From Nucisporomicrobium flavum (GTDB taxonomy: Bacteria; Actinomycetota; Actinomycetes; Mycobacteriales; Micromonosporaceae), in NCBI RefSeq assembly GCF_016464385.1, contig NZ_JADMLH010000003.1:186001-250000 (forward strand): a stretch of DNA of 64,000 nucleotides, read 5' to 3'. Each line of letters opens with the position of its first letter. Positions within the stretch are counted from its first letter, which is position 1. Positions 10,932 to 20,981 of this stretch are shown here, piece by piece. Below the pieces are notes generated by a model, which worked only from the letters and a program-made list of their open reading frames with translations, ran no database searches and was not told the DNA's origin. The position numbers and the translations under genes are program-made.

Positions 10932-12947
10932 ATGCGGCGTCTCGTGTTCCCGGTCATCCTCGCCTCCGGGCTTGTGATGTTGGGGGCCGTGCCCGCCTCC
11001 GCCGAACCGGCCCCCGCGGCCACCCCGGCGAAGGCTGCGGCCGGCAAGAAGGTGTGCAAGGTCACCGATCCGCTCCTCAACGAGCTTTCCGGCATCGTGG
11101 CGACCGACGACGGCTACGTCGTCATCAACGACGGCACGGACAGCTCGTCCCGCGAGAAGGTGTTCTTCCTCAACGGGCAGTGCGACATCTCCGATCGGGT
11201 CTCCTTCAGCGGCCGGGGGCCGGCGGACACCGAGGACATGATCCTGGCGCCGGGCGGCAAGACGCTGTGGATCGCGGACACCGGCGACAACGGCGTACGC
11301 GCGAAGCCGGCTACCCACCGCGACACGATCAGCGTCTGGACCATGCCGGCCGACGGATCCAAGGAACCCAAGATCCACCGGCTCGCGTACCCGGACGGCG
11401 ACTACCACGACGCCGAGGCGCTGCTCCTCGACGGCAAGGGCCAGCCGCTCGTCATCACCAAGGAGCTCATCGGCCCGGCCCAGATCTACGCGCCGGCGGC
11501 GGCCCTCAAGTCGAACAACACCGAGGGCGTACCGCTGAAGAAGGTCGGCCAGGTCGAGCTGCCGCGCACCTCCACCCCGGGCACCGCCTTCGCGCGGCTC
11601 GCGCAGGGCGTCGTCACGGGCGGTGCGATGTCGCCGGACGGCAAGAAGGTCGTGCTGCGGACGTACCTGGACGCCTTCGAATGGGACGTCGCCAACGGTG
11701 ACGTGCTCGCCGCGCTGAAGAACAAGCCGCGCGTGACGGGCCTGCCCAACGAGCCGTTCGGCGAGGCCATCACCTACAGCGCGGACGGCAAGACCTTCGC
11801 CACGGTGTCCGACTTCGGCGACATCGACGAAGAGGACGCGACCAACTACATCCTCCGCTACACCCCGGCCACGCAGGTCTTCAAGGCCGACGCGGGCGCC
11901 GCCGGGGACGCCGCCAAGGACAAGGGCCCCAGCTGGTTCTCGCAGCTCAGCCTCTCCGACATCACGTACCTGGTGGGGGCAGTCGGCATCCTCGGCGCCC
12001 TGCTCGTCGGAGCGGGCATCTTCGGCATCGTCCGCTCCCGCAAGAAGCCCCACCCGGCCCCGGACGACATCGACGACGAACCGACCGGCCCCAAACCCAG
12101 CGACGCCGCGACCGAACTCCTCGCCGTCGGCGGCCCGCCGCGCACCGCGGGGGCGGCATCCGGCCCCGTGTACGGAGCAAAGGCCCCGCAGAAGGGCGGC
12201 GTGTACGGCGCAGGCGGCGGCCGACCGCCCGCCGCGCCCCCGGGCCGCCCCGGCGCGACGCCCCCGGGTGCCGCGCCGGCGGGCCGCCCCGGCGCAGCGC
12301 CGGCCGGGCGTCCGGGTGCCGTTCCGCCGGGCCGCCCGGGTGCTGCTCAGCCTGGTCGTCCGGGCGTCGCGCAGCCGGGTCGTCCGGCGGGTGGTCAGCC
12401 TGCCCGTCCTGCTGGTGGTCAGCCTGGTCGGCCCGCTGGCGGGCAGCCTGCTCGTCCCGCCGGTCAGCCGGGCCGTCCCGCGGGTGGTCAGCCCGCGCGT
12501 CCCGCCGGCGGTCAACCGGCTCGTCCCGCCGGTCAGCCGGGCCGTCCCGCGGGTGGTCAGCCTGCTCGCCCTGCTGGTGGTCAGCCGGCGCGCCCCGCGG
12601 GTGGTCAGCCCGCTCGGCCCGCTGGTGGGCAGCCCGCTCGTCCTGCTGCTCAGCCGGGCCGTCCCGCCGGTGGTCAGCCGGCCCGTCCCGCCGGCGGCGC
12701 GCCGGTGCGGCCGGGTCAGGGCGGCCAGCCCCGTCCCGCGGGCGGCGGCGGATCAGGCCGGCCCGGCGGAGGCGTCTACGGCGCCCCGCCCCCACCCCCA
12801 CCGGGCGGCGGCCGCCAACAGAGCACGGGCTCACCCCGCCCCGCCGGCTTCTTCGGCACGCAGGGCCACGCCCCGTCCCGCCAGAACGGCGCGATGAACA
12901 CCGGCACCCCGTACGGCCGCGACGGCCGATACCCGCAGGGCCGCTGA
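10932..12947 (+). CDS. Secreted, single-pass membrane protein with propeller-like ectodomain and Gly/Pro/Arg repeat tail
   Basis: Unrecognised 671-residue protein, described from sequence. A signal peptide (MRRLVFPVILASGLVMLG, cut near ASA) is followed by about 300 residues with short repeated strands (LNELSGIVATDDGYVVIND, KTLWIADTGDNG, KTFATVSDFGDIDEED) suggestive of a beta-propeller. A transmembrane helix sits at about 344-368 with RSRKK behind it, then a cytosolic tail of about 300 residues. From about 460 on the tail is made of seven- to eight-residue units of the type RPAGGQPA. The tail DNA (12290-12710) is a degenerate 21-24 bp repeat. ATG 10932 is the only start giving a signal peptide. 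It lies between hflX and lexA and has no obvious partner. Confidence 0.75.
   Translation: MRRLVFPVILASGLVMLGAVPASAEPAPAATPAKAAAGKKVCKVTDPLLNELSGIVATDDGYVVINDGTDSSSREKVFFLNGQCDISDRVSFSGRGPADTEDMILAPGGKTLWIADTGDNGVRAKPATHRDTISVWTMPADGSKEPKIHRLAYPDGDYHDAEALLLDGKGQPLVITKELIGPAQIYAPAAALKSNNTEGVPLKKVGQVELPRTSTPGTAFARLAQGVVTGGAMSPDGKKVVLRTYLDAFEWDVANGDVLAALKNKPRVTGLPNEPFGEAITYSADGKTFATVSDFGDIDEEDATNYILRYTPATQVFKADAGAAGDAAKDKGPSWFSQLSLSDITYLVGAVGILGALLVGAGIFGIVRSRKKPHPAPDDIDDEPTGPKPSDAATELLAVGGPPRTAGAASGPVYGAKAPQKGGVYGAGGGRPPAAPPGRPGATPPGAAPAGRPGAAPAGRPGAVPPGRPGAAQPGRPGVAQPGRPAGGQPARPAGGQPGRPAGGQPARPAGQPGRPAGGQPARPAGGQPARPAGQPGRPAGGQPARPAGGQPARPAGGQPARPAGGQPARPAAQPGRPAGGQPARPAGGAPVRPGQGGQPRPAGGGGSGRPGGGVYGAPPPPPPGGGRQQSTGSPRPAGFFGTQGHAPSRQNGAMNTGTPYGRDGRYPQGR
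12290..12710 (+). repeat. In-frame 21-24 bp degenerate repeat coding RPAGGQPA units
   Basis: About 15-17 units of seven or eight codons with variable third positions, inside the tail of the membrane protein gene. The unit length keeps the reading frame, so copy-number change would lengthen or shorten the tail without frameshift. Confidence 0.7.
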
Positions 12948-12969
12948 CCCCGGCACAGCAAGCCCTCAG

Positions 12970-13178
12970 GCGAGGCCACTTGCTTTGAGCGAGGCCACTT
13001 GCTTTGAGCGAGGCCACTTGCTTTGAGCGAGGCCACTTGCTTTGAGCGAGGCCACTTGCTTTGAGCGAGGCCACTTGCTTTGAGCGAGGCCACTTGCTTT
13101 GAGCGAGGCCACGCGCTTTGAGCGAGGCCACGCGCTTTGAGTGACGCCACTCGCCCAGCGCAAGGCCGCCCGCCTTGC
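12970..13178. repeat. 19-bp tandem repeat, 9 clear plus 2 degenerate copies
   Basis: Unit GCGAGGCCACTTGCTTTGA. Seven perfect copies run from 12970 to 13102, two with ACGCG replacing ACTTG from 13103 to 13140, then two decayed copies to 13178. Copies are directly adjacent with no spacers, so this is not CRISPR. Nineteen is not a multiple of three, which argues against coding. Confidence 0.9.
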
Positions 13179-13199
13179 GCAAGGCCACGGACGACACGA

Positions 13200-13229
13200 C
13201 GGCCGGCCCACCGGGTGGTGGGCCGGCCG
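13200..13229. terminator. Bidirectional terminator hairpin before lexA 3' end
   Basis: A perfect 13-bp stem closes a four-base loop (GGGT at 13213-13216). The arms begin CGGCCGGCCC and end GGGCCGGCCG. It sits between the convergent membrane-protein gene and lexA, without a U-tract. Confidence 0.65.
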
Positions 13230-13319
13230 CCGCCTGTTGATCCGTCGTCGACCGGTGGGCCCGCTGTCGGCCTGTCGTCGCACCCCTTCGCAGGGCGATC
13301 GTTCTTCCCGGCGTGCCCG

Positions 13320-14117
13320 TCAGACGCGGCGCAGCACCGCCACGACCCGGCCCATGATGGTCGCGTCGTCGCCGGGGATCGGGTCGAACGCCGGGTTCGC
13401 CGGCATCAGCCACACGTGCCCGTCGCGCTGCCGGTAGCTCTTCACCGTGGCCTCACCGTCGATCATCGCGGCGACGATGTCGCCGACGTTCGCCGTGGGC
13501 TGCTGGCGGACCACCACCCAGTCGCCGTTGCAGATCGCCGCGTCGATCATCGAGTCGCCCTTGACCTCGAGCATGAAGACCTCGCCCTCGCCGACGAGCT
13601 CGCGCGGCAGCGGGAAGAACTCCTCCACCGCCTGCTCGGCCAGAATCGGCCCGCCCGCGGCGATGCGGCCCACCAGCGGAACGTACGCCGGGGTCGGGCG
13701 CGCCGACCGCAGCGTCTCGTCGTCGACGAGGTCGCTGGGCGAGCGCACGTCCACCGCGCGCGGGCGGTTCGGGTCGCGGCGCAGGAAGCCCTTCTTCTCG
13801 AGCTCCTTCAACTGGTACGCGACGCTCGACGGGGAGACCAGCCCGACCGCCTCGCCGATCTCGCGGACGCTCGGGGGATAGCCGTACCGCTCCACCCAGT
13901 CCTTGATGAATTCGAGGATCCGGCGTTGCCGGGCCGTCAGATCGGCAGTGACCAGATCCGGGAACTGGCTGACCACCGGGGTGACCGACCGCAGCTGCGG
14001 CGCGTCCGCGGCGCGGGAGCGGGCCGGGGAACGACGGCGCAGGCCCGCCCTGGTGCTCGCGGCCTCAAGCTTGGAGTCCTTCTGGTCTTGCCGGATCGTC
14101 CGGTCGTCGCTCGACAC
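13320..14117 (-). CDS. lexA: SOS-response repressor LexA
   Basis: Repressor of the SOS regulon, self-cleaving when RecA filaments form. After a Ser/Arg-rich leader of about 45 residues comes the winged helix ([38 protein letters not shown]). The Ala-Gly cleavage site is in RIAAGGPIL; the catalytic Ser is in GDSMIDAAI (about residue 188) and the Lys in EATVKSYRQ (about 225). GTG 14117 has AAGGAGG just upstream and gives 265 residues; the frame extends further but lacks a comparable site. Two SOS-box-like sites stand in the 269-bp gap to the divergent LysM gene, matching autoregulation. Confidence 0.97.
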   Translation of the reverse strand: MSSDDRTIRQDQKDSKLEAASTRAGLRRRSPARSRAADAPQLRSVTPVVSQFPDLVTADLTARQRRILEFIKDWVERYGYPPSVREIGEAVGLVSPSSVAYQLKELEKKGFLRRDPNRPRAVDVRSPSDLVDDETLRSARPTPAYVPLVGRIAAGGPILAEQAVEEFFPLPRELVGEGEVFMLEVKGDSMIDAAICNGDWVVVRQQPTANVGDIVAAMIDGEATVKSYRQRDGHVWLMPANPAFDPIPGDDATIMGRVVAVLRRV

Positions 14118-14250
14118 GTCCGCCCTCCTTGTCGGCCACGGCCTCGACGGCACGTGGTCAGCTCGCGGAGCCGGACGGAAGTCGTGGGGATGGACTCGCG
14201 CCCGGCTGACCCCTCTTGATGTAGGACCGTATCGGCGCGGTACGACATAT

Positions 14251-14266
14251 TCAAACATCTGTACGA
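14251..14266. promoter_or_regulatory. lexA: Candidate SOS box, lexA-proximal
   Basis: TCAAACATCTGTACGA matches the actinobacterial LexA consensus TCGAAC-N4-GTTCGA with one mismatch per half-site. It lies about 135 bp before the lexA start. Confidence 0.5.
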
Positions 14267-14342
14267 CTTTCTCTCGGCGTGTCGCCCGGAAGTGCTCGAC
14301 TTCCGTACGCCTGTTCTGATACACCGTCGTACGGGCGTTCGA

Positions 14343-14358
14343 TCGAACGCTTGTCCGA
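14343..14358. promoter_or_regulatory. SOS box upstream of LysM gene
   Basis: TCGAACGCTTGTCCGA matches TCGAAC-N4-GTTCGA with a single mismatch. It lies 28 bp before the GTG of the LysM gene, so LexA would block that promoter. Confidence 0.7.
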
Positions 14359-14386
14359 GCGACGCATGCGAGGAAAGGAATACGCC

Positions 14387-14713
14387 GTGGTAACCACAGG
14401 TGTCCGTACGGGGCGGCCGGCGCCACTCCGGTTGACGCGGCGAGGCCGGATCGTGGTCCTGGCCTTCTTCGTGCTGATGGCGTCGCTCGCCAGCGCAGTG
14501 TTGTGGACCACTGCCTCACGCGCCGACGACCCGGTGCAAGGCCCGGCGCCGACGGTCGTGGTCCAGCCGAACGATTCGCTGTGGTCCATCGCGGAGCGGG
14601 TCGCGCCGGACCGCGCGCCGCTCGGTGTGATCGACGACATCCGTCAGCTCAACGACATCGACGACTGGTACGTCTACGCCGGCGAAACCCTCGTCCTCCC
14701 ACGCGGGCGCTGA
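14387..14713 (+). CDS. LysM-domain membrane protein, SOS-controlled (Rv2719c/ChiZ-like position)
   Basis: A 108-residue protein: a short basic cytosolic start, a transmembrane helix at about 22-43 ([19 protein letters not shown]), then an extracytoplasmic LysM domain at about 57-107 ([16 protein letters not shown] to GETLVLP). LysM binds peptidoglycan. In Mycobacterium and Corynebacterium the gene divergent from lexA codes a damage-induced inhibitor of division, a role likely here by position and SOS box. GTG 14387 is chosen for AGGAAAGGA upstream; ATG 14366 is in frame but has a poor ribosome-binding site and is close to the SOS box. Confidence 0.85.
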   Translation: MVTTGVRTGRPAPLRLTRRGRIVVLAFFVLMASLASAVLWTTASRADDPVQGPAPTVVVQPNDSLWSIAERVAPDRAPLGVIDDIRQLNDIDDWYVYAGETLVLPRGR

Positions 14714-14814
14714 AAGGCGGCGGCGGTCTGAGGGTCGCTGTGGATCCGGTTCAATGTCCCTCGGGGCCGGGCTCTGTGCCGCCATGCCCCGCCCTGTCGC
14801 ACCTCGCCCGCGGC

Positions 14815-14904
14815 GCCGCGTTGCACTGGCTTGCCGCGTTGCACTGGCTTGCCGCGTTGCAGCGGCTTGCCGCGTTGCGGCGGCCTGCCGCGCTGCACTG
14901 GCTT
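14815..14904. repeat. 18-bp tandem repeat, 5 copies
   Basis: Unit GCCGCGTTGCACTGGCTT. Copies 1 and 2 are identical; copies 3 to 5 carry substitutions. The copies are directly adjacent and lie just downstream of the LysM gene. Confidence 0.8.
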
Positions 14905-15152
14905 GCTGTGCCGGCGACTCGGGCAGCGAGGCCATGGCGGCCGTGCCTACCCGGGCCGCACGAATCCTGCGCCACACCTTGCTCTCACCTCGTCCCGGGA
15001 GACGCCTTGTTCTCGCGTCGGCCGCGCAGCGCTCGACCCACGCGCCGGGCGGCGTTGCGCCGGTTCGATATGCGGCGCGCCTGGCCTGCGTCGCGCCCGG
15101 CCTGCGGCGTGCCCGCCCGCGCGGCGCCGCCTGCAGCGCACCGGCCGCGCCA

Positions 15153-15216
15153 CCTGCGCCACGTCCGGCCTGCGCCACGTCCGGCCTGCGCCACGTCCGG
15201 CCTGCGCCGCGCCCGG
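15153..15216. repeat. 16-bp tandem repeat, 4 copies plus decayed flanks
   Basis: Unit CCTGCGCCACGTCCGG, three perfect copies and one variant. Related decayed units extend on both sides to roughly 15080 and 15350. Confidence 0.75.
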
Positions 15217-15568
15217 CCTGCGCGGCGCCGCCTGCGGCGTGCCCGGCCCGCGCTGTGCTCGGCCTGCGCCACGCCCGGCCCGCGCTGCGCCGCCTGCGCC
15301 GCGCCCTGCCCGCGCCGCGCCCTGCCCCCGCGCCCTGCCCCGCGCCGCGCCCTGCTCTGCCCCCTTGTCTCAGGCTCGCCGACTCTCGATCGAACGTGAT
15401 CAACAACGCTTCGCCGTGCGGTATCGAGTGAGGGCCGGAGAGTGTTGATCAAGGTTTACGGTGCTGGCCGTGACCGGCGCGGCACCGGTCGTGTTGAGGT
15501 AGAAAATACGGCGCGCCGACGCGCCGGTGAACTTGCGTCGGTGTCCGCAGGGGCCTAACGTCGACCCC

Positions 15569-15594
15569 AACATCTAGTAGTTACAAGGGTGTAA
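15569..15594. promoter_or_regulatory. Tandem palindromic elements, possible NrdR operator
   Basis: AACATCTAGTAGTT (CTAG core, AAC/GTT ends) is followed by TTACAAGGGTGTAA (5-bp arms, 4-base spacer). NrdR normally binds paired palindromes before RNR genes, so position favours an operator, but the match to the published NrdR-box is loose. Confidence 0.35.
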
Positions 15595-15595
15595 G

Positions 15596-15604
15596 TCGTC
15601 CACA
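15596..15604 (+). promoter_or_regulatory. DnaA-box-like site 1
   Basis: TCGTCCACA is one base from TTGTCCACA and fits the relaxed actinobacterial DnaA box. It lies about 150 bp before nrdR. Confidence 0.4.
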
Positions 15605-15625
15605 GGTTGGGGTCTGGTCCCCCCG

Positions 15626-15634
15626 TCGTCCACA
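15626..15634 (+). promoter_or_regulatory. DnaA-box-like site 2
   Basis: The same nonamer TCGTCCACA on the same strand, exactly 30 bp after the first. The two would lie on the same helical face. Confidence 0.4.
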
Positions 15635-15753
15635 TGTTCGGCCACAGCTCCGAGGCGGAAATTGATCACCGCGGGGCTGCGTTCGGCGTGCCTGGAGGTG
15701 GGAGTGCCGGGGGCAACGGCCGGGGATGACGGCCCGGTGACAGGAGGACTGCG

Positions 15754-16407
15754 GTGCGGTGCCCGTACTGCCGGCACGCGGATTCCCGCGTGGTCGACTC
15801 GCGTGAGGCCGACGACGGTCAGTTGATCCGTCGCCGTCGCTCGTGCCCCGAGTGCGGCAAGCGGTTCACCACCGTCGAGGAGGCGGTGCTCGCAGTGGTC
15901 AAGCGCAGCGGCGTCACCGAGCCCTTCAGCCGGACGAAGATCATGAGCGGGGTGCGCAAGGCCTGCCAGGGCCGGCCCGTCGACGAGGACTCGATCGCCC
16001 TGCTCGCCCAGCGGGTGGAGGAGACGGTCCGCGCCAAGGGGGCGGCCGAGGTGCCGAGCCACGACGTCGGGCTGGCGATCCTCACCCCGCTGCGCGAGCT
16101 TGACCAGGTCGCCTACCTCAGATTCGCGAGCGTCTACAAGTCGTTCGACTCGCTGGACGAGTTCGAGCGCGAGATCTCCGAGCTGCGGGAAGCGGCGAGC
16201 GCAAGGGAAGCGGCGAACGCCCGGGAAGCGGCGAGCTCCAGGGAGGCGGCCAGCTCCAGGGAGGCCGCGAACTCCAGGGAGGCCGCGAACTCCAGGGAGA
16301 TGACGGCCGCGCGCCACGTCGTTCCCACGAGATCGAGCGGGCGGCGGCCGGGAGGCCCGGACACGCCGGACAATCGGCTGCCGAAGATCGGCGACCGGTC
16401 GCCCTAG
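15754..16407 (+). CDS. nrdR: Transcriptional repressor NrdR with hexapeptide-repeat C-terminal tail
   Basis: ATP/dATP-sensing repressor of ribonucleotide reductase genes. A zinc ribbon (MRCPYC at the start, [10 protein letters not shown] at about 31-40) is followed by an ATP-cone (about 49-139, starting [16 protein letters not shown]). NrdR normally ends near residue 150-160. This one runs to 217, and about 146-181 is six copies of a six-residue unit REAA(S/N)(A/S), then a basic, proline-containing end. The repeat is helical and charged and probably forms a stalk or coil (inference). GTG 15754 has AGGAGG upstream. nrdJ follows 264 bp later on the same strand. Confidence 0.95.
   Translation: MRCPYCRHADSRVVDSREADDGQLIRRRRSCPECGKRFTTVEEAVLAVVKRSGVTEPFSRTKIMSGVRKACQGRPVDEDSIALLAQRVEETVRAKGAAEVPSHDVGLAILTPLRELDQVAYLRFASVYKSFDSLDEFEREISELREAASAREAANAREAASSREAASSREAANSREAANSREMTAARHVVPTRSSGRRPGGPDTPDNRLPKIGDRSP
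16187..16294 (+). repeat. 18-bp in-frame tandem repeat inside nrdR, 6 copies
   Basis: Six adjacent 18-bp units beginning GGGA(A/G)GC(G/C). The last two copies are identical. Each codes REAASA-type hexapeptides, so copy-number change is frame-neutral. Confidence 0.85.
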
Positions 16408-16509
16408 GAAGAGGCGAGCTCAGCTCGGCGAGGGCGGGGTGGGCACGGAGCGCGTCGGCGGGCGCCCTGTGCCGCACGTGGAGGCGGTCGCCTCGCGGCA
16501 CCCGTACCT

Positions 16510-16557
16510 GAAAAAGCGCAGCAGGAGCCGCACGAAAAAGCGCAGCAGGAGCCGCAC
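16510..16557. repeat. 24-bp perfect direct repeat, 2 copies, in the nrdR-nrdJ gap
   Basis: Two adjacent identical 24-base units beginning GAAAAAGCGCAGCAGG. The 264-bp gap (16408-16671) otherwise shows no terminator and no gene. Its length leaves room for a second promoter for nrdJ. Confidence 0.7.
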
Positions 16558-16671
16558 GGAGGCTGCGCGTACCGAAGAAGGCTTGGAAGAAGGCGCGGTC
16601 CCACGGACCGCGACCGATGTCGGAAAACGGATCGCGGTGGGGAAGCCGCGATCGTTCGAGGGGGAGCACTC

Positions 16672-19569
<2,898 letters not shown>

Positions 19570-19589
19570 CACGCTGACCCGATGAGCGT

Positions 19590-19630
19590 TGCCTCCCACC
19601 CCGGCCGGGGGGGGAGGCACCCCTGTTTTT
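19590..19630 (+). terminator. nrdJ intrinsic terminator
   Basis: TGCCTCCC pairs with GGGAGGCA around a CCGG-centred G/C-rich stem, followed by a run of five T at 19626-19630. It is a textbook Rho-independent site. It also ends at the stop of the convergent DinB-like gene. Confidence 0.85.
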
Positions 19631-20175
19631 CAGGCCGTCGGCGGCCCGCCCCGGTCGCGGCCGGACAATCCCAGCGCGCGGTCCAGCAGCGGCGCGGTCT
19701 CCGGCACGGGTACTTCCGGGCCGTACGCCTTGACCTGCCGCCCCAGTTCGGCGGTCCGGTCGACCTCCCGGTGGAGGAACGCCAGCACGTCGTCGTCCCA
19801 CGTGGGGGACTGTCCGGTGGCTCGCGCCAGGTCCCAGCCATGCACGACGAGCTCGCCGAGCGCCATGCCGCCGACGAACGTCGCGGGAAGCGGGTCGCCG
19901 CCGCCCATCGTGGTCAGGCCCTCCCACGCCGACGGGTCCGACCACGCGTCGGCCAGCGCGGTGAGCGCGTCAGCGAGGGATGCGGCCGGCGGGGGAGCCG
20001 CGGAGCTGCCGGCTGCGGCGGTGAGGATCGGGGCCCACTCGGCCAGGTGCTCGAGGAGCCCTCGTACGGTCAGGTCCGTGCACGGCGTCGGCAGGTCGAG
20101 CTGGTCCTGGCCGATGGCCTGCAGCACCGCCAGGGTCGGCCCGAGGGCCGGCTTCAGAAGGTCGTGTTCCCGCAT
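19630..20175 (-). CDS. TIGR03086-family (DinB/maleylpyruvate isomerase-like) metal-binding protein
   Basis: A 181-residue four-helix-bundle protein of the DinB/mycothiol-dependent superfamily. Seen: LDLPTPCTDLTVRGLLEHLAEW (N-terminal helix, with the metal His in LLEHL) and the second metal site region ELVVHGWDLARATGQ. Members may bind a divalent metal and use mycothiol, but the substrate is unknown. ATG 20175 is used; a longer frame to 20292 adds residues not found in the family. TATCGT lies eight bases before the ATG and there is no ribosome-binding site, so it is probably leaderless. Confidence 0.85.
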   Translation of the reverse strand: MREHDLLKPALGPTLAVLQAIGQDQLDLPTPCTDLTVRGLLEHLAEWAPILTAAAGSSAAPPPAASLADALTALADAWSDPSAWEGLTTMGGGDPLPATFVGGMALGELVVHGWDLARATGQSPTWDDDVLAFLHREVDRTAELGRQVKAYGPEVPVPETAPLLDRALGLSGRDRGGPPTA

Positions 20176-20183
20176 GGCCGCCG

Positions 20184-20189
20184 ACGATA
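20184..20189 (-). promoter_or_regulatory. Candidate -10 of leaderless promoter (TIGR03086 gene)
   Basis: TATCGT on the minus strand, eight bases before the ATG at 20175. It fits TANNNT. Confidence 0.35.
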
Positions 20190-20239
20190 CGGTGAGCGGC
20201 GGACGGCGGTCTTGAACAAACGCGACGCCGGGGGTGGCC

Positions 20240-20977
20240 ATGCCGAGGGACGCGCGGGAGCTGCGCGGTGCCTGGGCTTCCTTCCAGACCATCCGGTACG
20301 CCGACCCGCCGCCCGAGCTGGCCGCGCTCGTGGACCACTACTGGGGCGTGGAGTGGGATCTTCGCGGGCAGCCGCCGTACCGTCAGAAGGTCGTGCCCTA
20401 TCCGTGCGTGCACGTGACGTTCCGGGACGGCGAGGTGCTGGTCACCGGCCCGGCGCGGCGGCATGTCGTGCGGGTGCTGGAGGGGCGCGGGCGGGTGTTC
20501 GGTGTGGCGTTCCGGCCCGGCTGTTTCCGTCCCTTCGCGGATGCTCCCGCCGCGACGCTGGTGGGACGGTCGGTGCCGGCCGCGGAGGTCTTCGGCGCCG
20601 TGCCGCGGGAGGACGGGATCGAGGAGTTCCTGTGGGCGCGGCTACGGCCGGATCCGCTCGCCGGTACGGTGGCGGCCATCGTCGAGCACGTACGCCGCGA
20701 CCCGCGCATCACCCGCGCCGACCAGCTCGCCCGCGACCACGGCATGGGGCTGCGCCGGCTGCAGCGGCTGTTCCGGGAGTACGTGGGCCTCGGCCCGAAG
20801 TGGGTCATCCGCCGCTACCGCCTGCACGAGGTGGGCGAGCGTCTCGCCGCGGGAAGCGTCGACTGGGCGGCGGTGGCGGCGGAGCTCGGGTACGCCGACC
20901 AGCCGCACCTCGTCCGCGACTTCACCGCTATGGTCGGCGAGTCCCCGACCGCGTACGCCCAGCGCTACGCCCGGTAG
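20240..20977 (+). CDS. AraC-family transcriptional regulator (DUF6597-type sensor domain)
   Basis: A 245-residue regulator. The N-terminal sensor (RYADPPPELAALVDHYWGVEW, PCVHVTFRDGEVLVTG, VAFRPGCFRPFA) is the usual DUF6597-like partner of AraC helix-turn-helix domains. The C-terminal 100 residues hold both HTH motifs (RADQLARDHGMGLRRLQRLF and VDWAAVAAELGYADQPHLVR), ending VGESPTAYAQRY. ATG 20240 (GGGGTGG just upstream) or GTG 20234 could be the start. It is divergent from the DinB-like gene and convergent, with 4 bp between, with the LCP gene. The regulated genes are unknown; the divergent neighbour is the obvious candidate. Confidence 0.87.
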   Translation: MPRDARELRGAWASFQTIRYADPPPELAALVDHYWGVEWDLRGQPPYRQKVVPYPCVHVTFRDGEVLVTGPARRHVVRVLEGRGRVFGVAFRPGCFRPFADAPAATLVGRSVPAAEVFGAVPREDGIEEFLWARLRPDPLAGTVAAIVEHVRRDPRITRADQLARDHGMGLRRLQRLFREYVGLGPKWVIRRYRLHEVGERLAAGSVDWAAVAAELGYADQPHLVRDFTAMVGESPTAYAQRYAR

Positions 20978-20981
20978 AGGT

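Larger units (their letters stand above)
12948..13319. other. 372-bp intergenic region between convergent genes: minisatellite and terminator
   Basis: No supportable gene. It holds the 19-bp tandem array (12970-13178) and a strong hairpin (13200-13229). Minus-strand frames through the array give a repeating SKWPRSKQVASLKASG peptide in several frames, a by-product of the repeats. Confidence 0.7.
14714..15753. other. 1040-bp region without a gene, repeat-rich, upstream of nrdR
   Basis: No frame is supportable. The first two-thirds (to about 15370) is extreme G/C-rich low-complexity DNA with an 18-bp array at 14815 and a 16-bp array at 15153; overlapping open frames exist on both strands with Cys/Arg/Ala-rich nonsense. 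From about 15390 composition returns to normal: a 9-bp inverted repeat TGATCAACA/TGTTGATCA (15397-15405 and 15443-15451), palindromic elements near 15570-15594, and two DnaA-box-like nonamers before nrdR. Confidence 0.6.

Noticed and set aside
12970..13178. CRISPR array
   Set aside because: Units are directly adjacent without unique spacers, and no cas genes occur in the window.
12776..13413. Minus-strand frames coding SKWPRSKQVASLKASG repeats
   Set aside because: They arise from a 19-bp array that cycles through all three frames and overlap the lexA 3' end; no start or ribosome-binding site.
15389..15405. Third SOS box (TCGATCGAACGTGATCA area)
   Set aside because: Only one half-site fits; the second half does not resemble GTTCGA at the right spacing.
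14503..15452. Several overlapping 200-300-codon frames in the repeat-rich gap
   Set aside because: All six frames are nearly open because stop codons are rare in this composition; products are Cys/Arg/Ala/Pro nonsense with no family match.
16408..16671. Cobalamin riboswitch before nrdJ
   Set aside because: No B12-box-like conserved core or long structured leader was recognised; the gap contains a 24-bp repeat instead.
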